From Pelobates cultripes (taxonomy: Eukaryota > Chordata > Amphibia > Anura > Pelobatidae): 64,000 nucleotides of DNA. Position numbers and translations under genes: made by a program. Shown in pieces: positions 57,224 through 64,000 of the stretch. The stretch spans positions 267,865,089-267,929,088 of the forward strand of contig OW240915.1 of assembly GCA_933207985.1 (NCBI GenBank), in the 5' to 3' direction. The stretch's first letter is position 1. Each line of letters begins with the position of its first letter. Below the pieces are notes generated by a model that searched no databases, had not been told where the DNA came from, and saw only the letters and a list, made by a program, of their open reading frames with translations.

Positions 57224-58199
57224 ATGTCAGATTTGCCGGAACCAGCAGTCCCCGCGGAACTCAAAGCTCATAGTGCTACCGCCGGTAAAGGCAAGGTCCC
57301 GGCTAAAACGCCCAGATTATCCATCCCAAATACTCGGGATAATAACCCCAATTATAACCCAGACCCATTAGAGGGTTCAACCTCCAACCTGCAACTTCAA
57401 GTAGTTGACGAGTACTGTACAGGGTATTCGGATGAGGATTTTCCCTCGCATGAACTAAATGAACCCCCCTCTGACTCCACCATTCTGGAGGATATTTTAC
57501 TGGATACCCTTGGGCGGCCCTTGTTTGACCCTAGGTACATCAAACACCCACGCTCGACTGAGTGGACCCCCCTAGACCACATTGCTAAATTCTGCATGAT
57601 GTGGCTGCGTAAGCCTTTAGAAAAGGAAGTGAGAGCTAAGTTAAGAGTGGGATGCCCACAACCTGTTATCCCAGCCAAGGTGGCTTTTACCCCAGAATTT
57701 GATCCACTGCTCGTCACCTTCCTATACAAATCCGGGAAAGACCCCCATAAGGGTTTAGAACCAGGCCTGAAGGCAACCCAGGATAAGATGATGGATATGG
57801 TAGGACCGCTTATCCAAATATTCAGTATTGCGGATGAGGCTTTGACATGTGGCACTTTAGATGCGCACATGTTGTGTGAATGGGCACAAAGGGCACTATG
57901 CCTACTTGGCAAGGCCAACGTAGCCATGTCAACCGAAAGCCGCCCTATACAAAATTGACTCAAAGCTCGCCGAACTAGGCACTAAAGAGCTTGGCCCTGA
58001 GGCACAAGGCATGCTGTTTGGAGACAAGTTTATAAAAGAGTTAAGCAAACACGTTGCTGTGTTTACAACGCTTACCAAAGCACAATCCTCCTTACACAAG
58101 GTGTTTAGGACCCAGCGTTTTTCCGGGAGAGCCAGCCATTACAGAGGCCGGTCGGCTGGAAGTGTTGCCTTCACAGGCTACAGGCCTCGACTTTCATAA
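57224..58199 (+). pseudogene. DIRS gag-like gene, one frameshift
   Basis: ATG at 57224 (MSDLPEPAVPAELKAHSATA) opens a 244-codon frame rich in acidic residues. It contains the conserved-looking segment LGRPLFDPRYIKHPRSTEW and LCEWAQRALCLLGKANVAMS. A one-base indel at about 57940 shifts the frame. Translation then continues AALYKIDSKLAELGTKELG … FGDKFIKELSKHVAVFTTLT and ends in an arginine-rich tail (FRTQRFSGRASHYRGRSAGS) at the TAA of 58197-58199. A basic C-terminus suits nucleic-acid binding by a capsid-like protein. The downstream gene begins in another frame before this one ends. Confidence 0.82.
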
Positions 58200-58249
58200 C
58201 ACTGGAACTCGGGCAATACCTGTTTCTACCACAAACACTCCTTCCCCTG

Positions 58250-59642
58250 ACATGGATCTGCTTCCCTCCGCAGTCGCACTCCTAAAGGTAATGGACACTC
58301 ATTTTTCTCATATACCTATAGCAGGCCGATTAATCCATTTTTCCCAACAGTGGTCTCGACTCACACAGGACCCGTGGATCCTTCAGACCGTGTCTGGCTT
58401 CCATCTAGAATTCACAGAGAACCCAGTTCAAATGTCTTTACCTACCCCCCTCAGAATGTCTCAAAGGGACGACATGTCCCTTCAGGTCCAACTCCACAAC
58501 CTAGTCACCAAGGGTGCCGTCGAACAATCCCTCAGCCCACGAGGTTTTGTGGGCAACATGTTTCTAGTCAAGAAAAAGTCAGGAGAGTTCCGACCTGTCA
58601 TCAATCTAATAGAGCTGAACAAATTAATCAAATATAGACATTTTAAGATGGAGGGCATCCATCTACTATGAGACCTCCTCTACGAAGGAGATTGGTTCTC
58701 CCGCTTCGACCTCAAAGATGCATACCTCACGGTACCAATCACACCAGAACACCGCACCTTCCTCCAATTTCATTGGCGCAAAACACTATGGAAGTTCACC
58801 TGTCTCCCCTTCGGACTGTCCTCCGCACCTTGGTGTTTCACCAAACTAATGAAACTGGTGATGGCACTACTCCGTTCACAAGGGATTCGGTCCATCATAT
58901 ACTTGGACGATATCCTCCTCATGGCTCAAGACGAGAAGACTCTAAGTCTCCCTACAGATATGACTTCGGCTCTCCTCCAGAATTTGGGTTTCGTCATCAA
59001 CCTTCAAAAGTCATCTCTAACTCCGTCCCAGACGATACAGTTTCTGGGATTTCAGATAGATTCGATTCAAGCAGTTCTACAACTCCCTGCTACGAAAATC
59101 AAAACCATAAAAAAGGACATCCGGAGATTGCTGGCTTCACCATATCTCCGACTCAAGGATTTAGTCCGCACAATCTTATTACTCTTTGCCTTGGAACTCC
59201 ACTGGTGGATTCAACATATGGAAGCCTGGAATGGAAGGGCTATCTTCGGCCGACAACCCGATTTCATTCTGGAATCAGACGCCAGCCTCCTCGGATGGGG
59301 TGCCAGCTGCTCGGAACGTTCTACCGGAGGCCTCTGATCCCCATCAGAACAGTCTGTTCACATCAATTGCCTTTAATTAATTGCTGGTTCTTTTGCGATC
59401 CGCAGTTTTTCCAAGGAAGCCTACAACTGCAGTCTTGACCTGAGGATGGACAATGTCTCAGCAGTATTATACGTGAACCGCCTAGGTGGCTCCCGATCAA
59501 AAGTGCTATCAGATCTGATAAAGGAATTATACCAATTCTGCCTGGTAAGGAACATCTCCTTTCGTGCGGAATATCTCCTAGGCTCCGACAATCTCATCGC
59601 AGATTGGTTCTCCCGCCACTGGAGGGATTCCAGCGATTGGTA
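58250..59642 (+). pseudogene. DIRS reverse transcriptase and RNase H, broken
   Basis: RT motifs in order: SGEFRPVINLIELNKLIKYR (58578); after an in-frame TGA at 58669, WFSRFDLKDAYLTVPI (58693); PFGLSSAPWCFTKLMK (58807); the catalytic YLDDILLM (58900); and FLGFQIDS. The RNase H part begins about ESDASLLGWGASC (59272), then frameshifts after TGA 59335. It resumes with LRMDNVSAVLYVNRLGGSRS (59440), and ends SDNLIADWFSRHW at a stop near 59641. The TGA codons look like point changes from CGA and TGG. The enzyme would copy element RNA into the circular DNA intermediate. Confidence 0.9.
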
Positions 59643-59676
59643 ACTGGACCCACAAATTTTTCACCATCTACAGGTT

Positions 59677-60974
59677 TTGAGAGGGCCATTCAACCTGGAC
59701 CTGTTTGCATCTCGCCAACCTGAACGCATTCTTCAGCTGGCTTCCAGACCCAGCGTGCCTGGCAGTGGATGCCTTCCTTCAACCGTGGCCAACATCCGGA
59801 GCATATGGCTTTCCCCCATTGGCCATGATTCCACGCATGGTACAATACCTCAGAACACAGGGAGTCACCATAACTCTGGTAACCCCACTGTGGCGAACCC
59901 AACCATGGTTCCCTTATTTGCGGGAGATGTCAGTGGACTATCCCCTACTCCTACCCACCTCCTACAACCTCTTCAGGGACCCTTCAGGCAACTTCCATCC
60001 ACTATCACTACAAGGCCACCTTCGGTTAGTGGCCTGGACCATTTCAGGGGATCCTGGAACATCTCTGGACTTTCGGCTGCTGCTCAAGGACTACTATGGG
60101 ACTCTTGGGCCCCAGGAACAAGACACTCTTATCTCTCAGCGTGGCGACGTTGGAATAGCTGGTGTTTGGGGAGGGACGTCGATCCCTTTTCAGCCTCTTT
60201 GATTAACATTATGAACTTCCTGGCATCACTCTTTGAACAGGGTAAGTCCTATCGGTCAATTAACGTTTTCCGTTCAGCCATTTCGGCAGCCCATATCCCC
60301 GTTGACAACTCCGCGGTTGGTAAACACCCCTCCATATGTAGACATTTGCGGGGGCATCTGCCTCGCGAGACCCCCGGCTCCCAAATATAATCAATTTTGG
60401 GATGTTGCTATTGTATTATCCTTCTTGGAGACTTGGCCCACTAATGGAGAACTCTCTCTTCGACAACTGTTGGCCAACCTGGCACTACTGCTCTGTTTGG
60501 TATCTTTTAGAAGAGTTTCGTACATCAGAGCATTTGACGTCCATGCGGTGGACTTTACCCCTGAGGGAGTACACTTCTCCATTACCCGACGCACCAAAAC
60601 CAATTCATCTACAGTAAGCTACCCTTACTTCCACGACAAACCCATGCTCTGCGTAGCTAGTTGCGTCCGATACTACATCCTTCGCACTAATGACCTTAGA
60701 CCACAAACGGGCCCCCTACTGGTGTCCTTCGTTCGACCTCACAAACCAGCTTTTTGCCCCACGATTGGATCAAATGGCTTCTAGCCCTAACAGGCATCGA
60801 CCCATGTTTTGGTGCTCACTCAGTGAGAGGCGCGGCCGCCTCGTCTGCATTTACAGCTGGGGGCTCCCTAACGTAGATCCTCACCTCCGCAGATTGGTCC
60901 AGAGAATCCACCTTCAAAACCTTCTATTTTAGACAATGTCCTTATGTATCTAATTCCATCATATCATCGCTTTA
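59677..60974 (+). pseudogene. DIRS methyltransferase-like region and tyrosine recombinase, broken
   Basis: The first part (59677-60050) has NLDLFASR and, in the next frame, FFSWLPDPACLAVDAFLQPW, GAYGFPPLAMI and LWRTQPWFPYL, the degenerate methyltransferase-like domain of DIRS elements. The recombinase begins about 60050 with an SAM-like DNA-binding domain (RHSYLSAWRRWNSWC, INIMNFLASLFEQGKSYRSI). Catalytic motifs are SFRRVSYI (Arg, 60509), GAHSVRGAAASS (HxxR, 60817-60828) and TFKTFYFR (Tyr, about 60924). Three frames must be joined and one TAG is present near 60863. The enzyme would integrate the circular DNA without duplicating the target. Confidence 0.9.
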
Positions 60975-60980
60975 AAACAG

Positions 60981-61079
60981 CAAATATGAAGCCTCCTGTC
61001 TTGCCATAAAATTCGGAATTATTCTAACCTTTGTGACCGAATAATCTAAATTTTATTAAAGACGGGAAGCGAATATTTT
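60981..61079 (+). repeat. DIRS internal complementary region
   Basis: CAAATATGAAGCCTCCTGTC … CCATAAAATT is the reverse complement of the left end (56041-56074). ATTATTCTAACC … GACCGAATAATC … ATTTTATTAAAGACGGGAAG is the reverse complement of the right end (61594-61655). The region thus spells the junction of the two termini, the template predicted by the DIRS replication model. Confidence 0.92.
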
Positions 61080-61451
61080 CCGGCCCACTAATACACGTAC
61101 CCAACCCAACTAGGTAGGTATTCCGCAACACCTCTATTGACTAAACCAATATTTTACAATCTAAGTTTCAGACCTCTCTTTGCAACTACCTTTACAGTCT
61201 TATAACTTAAGACTTGTCAGAATATTGGTTGGAAACTTCATGGTTGGAAACATATCAGCTAGAGTAATTAAGTATTGTTTTTCTCTTATCCAAGAAACCA
61301 TACTTTCACGACCTCTCTCTCCTTTTTCCTAGTGTGAAAACCCTTCACTACCATCTCAAGGAATTACCTACGTTCTTTCCACATCGTTTACATGGTTGAA
61401 CTCTTCATCGTTACACCGTTTACGTTTACATGGTTGACTCTGCGGCTGTCG

Positions 61452-61655
61452 GCTGCATCAAGAAAGAGGAACTGGGAGCACCCTGATGACTGGATATACT
61501 CTATTGTACACTCTGATTGGTTAAAAAAAAATTACTTACTGTTTAACTGTTTCTTTGCTGCTGGGAGTTACAGTAAAGAAAGTAAAGCAAATATTCGCCT
61601 CCTGTCTTTAATAAAATTTTGATTATTCGGTCACTAAGGTTAGAATAATCTCGAA
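61452..61655 (+). repeat. DIRS right inverted terminal repeat with extension
   Basis: It pairs with the left repeat up to about 61618. The additional ~37 bp (GATTATTCGGTCACTAAGGT … AATCTCG) occur only here and in the internal complementary region, which fixes the right boundary. Confidence 0.9.
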
Positions 61656-62250
61656 TTGTTGGGGCTTAGGTTAGAGTCAGGTAGGTAAGGGTTAATTTAT
61701 TAATCTATGTATCTGTAGTGTAGGGCTGATTGACTGTAGTGCAACGCGAGAGCTAGTGTGTCAGTTATTATTATTTTTTTTTAAATGCGGGAGTCTAAGT
61801 TTCAATCAGCTAGCACCAGCTGAGGAAGCCTCCTCTCTTCATGTCAATTAGACAGAGAGATAGGTATTGGGGGTAATAAGGTAGCATTTCAGGCTGTTTT
61901 GGGGGCAGAACTGAGTAGTAAGAAATTTGGCGTATGTAAAGATTGTTGTGCAAAGGAGTTATTATATGGTTTTGTGGTTTATATATGGTTTCGATTACGA
62001 CCTTTCTCCAACATATTTCCAACTTATTTCTTTTGTTTGTTTTTTATTCATGTGTTATATGCATTAATAATTCCCATGTAGGAGGAGCAGGGGAAGCTCT
62101 CACTGATACACACTGTATAACCAATCCTCATATATCATCAATCGGACTGGTCTACAGAAGACATGGGAGGGTGAGTACTTTGCAAATAGCCCTTAAAACT
62201 TCAGCACTCAAAACCTAAACATGAAAATAAACCCTTTACCTTAATCCTAT
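61656..62250. other. No gene recognised
   Basis: AT-rich flank between the DIRS element and the MITE. Short frames only. Confidence 0.45.
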
Positions 62251-62718
62251 GTTTAAAGGGGCCCTACAGGCACCCAGAACTCTTCATCTCATTGAGGTGG
62301 TCTGGGTAGAGGTCATTCTCTCCTTTAGCCCTGAAATGTAGAACATTGCAGTTTTAGAGAAACTACAACATTTACATTGCAATACTAAGACTGACTCTAG
62401 TGACTATCTACCAGACAACCACTAGAAGAGCTTCCTGCTGTTCAACACCACTGGGCATCTTCAAGCTTTGCAGGAGGGCATCCAGTATCTTCAAAACCCC
62501 CATAAGAAAGCATTGATTAATTGCTTTCCTATAGTAAAGGCCTAGTGCGAATGCCCATACTCGCATACAAGTTCCCCCTTGGCGCTAACGTCGAAGAAGG
62601 CGGAGAAAAGGGTGCTGGAATAAGGTAAGGTAATAGGTAACTATTTGACTGCTGGAGGCCATGAAGGGGGAGGCAGAGGGACACTATAGTGTTAGGAATA
62701 CAGGTTTGCATTCCTAAC

Positions 62719-63333
62719 TGTCACCACACTGACAGGTTTAGGAGCTTACCTGTTCAGCAGCAAGCCGGGAGTCAACCCGCTGGGGCGTCCGTCCCCTTCA
62801 CACGTGGGATCCAAAGTGGCGCTGAACCAGGAGGCCCATTTGTTGCTTCACCTCCAAAGGTCACGCGAACGTGCGTGTGACATCACGACGTTGACGCACA
62901 TGCACGTTCTGGGGTCTGAGGCCAAGCTCTAACCAATCACAGCCCAAGGAGGGATATTTAACCCTTTAAGGACACATGACATGTCTGACATGACATGATT
63001 CCCTTTTATTCCAGAAGTTTGTTCATTAAGGGGTTAAACCCCTGAATTTCCCTAGTTCACTGCCCTGTCGTGGTTTCTGTTCCTGATTCCCGAGAGTGCG
63101 TTTTCTTGTCCTTGTTATTGATATTCCCGGTACTCTGACTTTGGTTATTCATGACTATTCTGATCTCTGGTTTCCCTGACTTGGCTTTCTTATCGATCCT
63201 GTGTATTTCTGGCTTCCTGGACCTCGGTTTTCCCTTGACCATTCTCTGTCTTTCAACGTATTAATCCGGCCGTTCTGTCTAATTTTCTATTCTATTTGAT
63301 GTTACATAGTTTTTCACATTAGTAGTCGTGACA
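62719..63333. repeat. Solo LTR, 615 bp, TSD CTAAC
   Basis: It starts TGTCACCACACTGACAGG and ends ACATTAGTAGTCGTGACA, with CTAAC on both sides (62714-62718, 63334-63338). Its ends are themselves inverted (TGTCACCAC / GTCGTGACA). It contains the 72-bp MITE at 62962-63033 and a pyrimidine-rich 3' half. Confidence 0.9.
62962..63033. mobile_element. 72-bp TTAA MITE, uninterrupted copy
   Basis: Flanked by TTAA (62958-62961, 63034-63037). It starts CCCTTTAAGGACACATGACA and ends GTTCATTAAGGGG. Its sequence aligns along its full length with the split copy at 38076-39151. Confidence 0.92.
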
Positions 63334-63356
63334 CTAACACTACAGTGTTCCTTTAA

Positions 63357-64000
63357 TACCTCTTTACAACTAAACAGCCCATGTACCTCAATACTGAATT
63401 TAACCCAGCTCTAGTCCTAACTCAATAATCCTATACAGCCTTCATACTACAACTCTAATCCCTCTCAAGCTGTTAATCCTTTAAAGACTATGCACCCTAT
63501 GTGAGCTAACATTATCCTCTTTCTAACCTCAACTCCCCCCTTTACCCAAACCACTTCTAACATAATTTTTACCCATGCATTAATTTATACAACTGTATAC
63601 ACTTTCCATCCTCACAAATTCAAGCAAAATACATTAAAAACAGAGCAGAAATATGCACATACAGCTGTCAAATATGAAGTCAAGTTAATACATGCATTAT
63701 ACTTACCTTATCTGCCTTTCTTGGGGAAGGACTGAGTATGGGGCATCTTAGAATTTTGTGTCTACAGGCACCTGACATGTAAATCCGGCCCTCAGCCAGG
63801 TGGTCACTGGGCTCACTCAGTGAGAGGACATCTTTCAGCAAAGCCAAGCCATGTCCCAGGTTTGACAGCTTTAATGTACTTGTTCAACAAAGAGAGTAAT
63901 TGAGAGTGCAGGGGAGCAAGAAGAACTACTACTAGCTATGTCGAACATTTATAGTTATCAAATAAGCTTTGTTATGTATTTTCCATTTTAAAACACTTAG
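63357..64000. other. No gene recognised
   Basis: AT-rich sequence with loosely repeated CTAATCC/CTAACC motifs at 63400-63560. Nothing can be assigned. Confidence 0.45.

Larger units (their letters stand above)
56037..61655 (+). mobile_element. DIRS1-like tyrosine-recombinase retrotransposon
   Basis: A 5.6-kb element with inverted terminal repeats (56041-56212 and 61452-61655) and an internal complementary region (60981-61079). The genes are gag, RT/RNase H, methyltransferase-like and tyrosine recombinase, in that order. There is no target duplication, as expected for DIRS. All genes carry a few stops or frameshifts, so the copy is dead, but every structural part is present. Confidence 0.94.
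62252..63356. mobile_element. CACTATAG-family MITE carrying a solo LTR
   Basis: Left terminus TTTAAAGGGGCCCTACAGGC with CACCCAGAACTCTTCATC; right terminus (reverse complement) TTAAAGGAACACTGTAGTGT. The right part has a terminal hairpin GGACACTATAGTGTTAGGAA / TAACACTACAGTGTTCC that is split by the LTR at 62719-63333. Inner segments such as CTAGTGACTATCTACCAGAC with CCACTAGAAG match the partial copy at 55620. No coding sequence. Confidence 0.78.

Overview
The window looks like nuclear DNA of a vertebrate, most likely a frog or toad. The evidence is the mix of mobile elements: a DD37E (TRT-type) Tc1 transposon, a Passport-like Tc1, CR1 LINEs ending in the ATTCTATG-type 8-mer, L2 LINEs with a GGCGCTATATAAAT-type tail, an L1/Tx1-clade LINE, a chromodomain Ty3/Gypsy element and a DIRS1-like element with a tyrosine recombinase. 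This combination is typical of anurans. I cannot name the species. I recognise no host protein-coding exon, rRNA or tRNA. The only long open frames with recognisable domains belong to transposons, so the window is intergenic or deep intronic. A run of exactly 100 N (2500-2599) marks an assembly gap.

Layout. 1-1968: two TRT-type Tc1 elements facing tail to tail, the second complete with an unbroken transposase. 2600-3262: a CR1 relic and a Tc1 relic. 3265-6075: a DNA element whose interior is a 2.3-kb GT-rich minisatellite followed by a cluster of strong hairpins. It abuts a Passport-like Tc1 (6077-8027) that itself carries a second piece of the same minisatellite element. 8255-8882: a hAT-like non-autonomous element. 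8.9-15.7 kb: mostly unique AT-rich DNA with one 535-bp foldback MITE. 15.7-16.5 kb: a CR1 copy. 16514-22117: a complete, young Gypsy chromovirus on the minus strand. 22.1-28.2 kb: low-complexity elements with several minisatellites and a 60-bp tandem repeat. 28.6-31.4 kb: an L2 tail, a small DNA element and a CR1 copy. 33066-36860: a Tc1 element broken by two solo LTRs and an L2 fragment. 36985-40430: an L2 LINE interrupted by a 72-bp TTAA MITE, which is itself interrupted by a solo LTR. 40.6-50.3 kb: an L1/Tx1 LINE carrying a nested deletion derivative and an L2 fragment. 50.3-55.2 kb: unique AT-rich DNA. 56037-61655: a DIRS1-like element with gag, RT/RNase H, methyltransferase-like and tyrosine recombinase regions, inverted terminal repeats and the internal complementary region. 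62252-63356: a MITE containing a solo LTR, which contains a second copy of the 72-bp MITE.

The elements do not form a pathway; the locus is a layered record of insertions. Target-site duplications (TSDs) order many of the events. Four solo LTRs have exact 5-bp TSDs: AGACC, CTTTG, CATGT and CTAAC. The full Gypsy has CAGAG at both sides. The two 72-bp MITEs have TTAA and the TRT element has TA. The Gypsy pol and the TRT transposase are the only long frames that look intact. I did not find a convincing new biological system. The most unusual material is the family of DNA elements with internal minisatellites and hairpin tails, the degenerate hammerhead-ribozyme-like motifs, and the DIRS leader with tandem repeats and a possible small intron.
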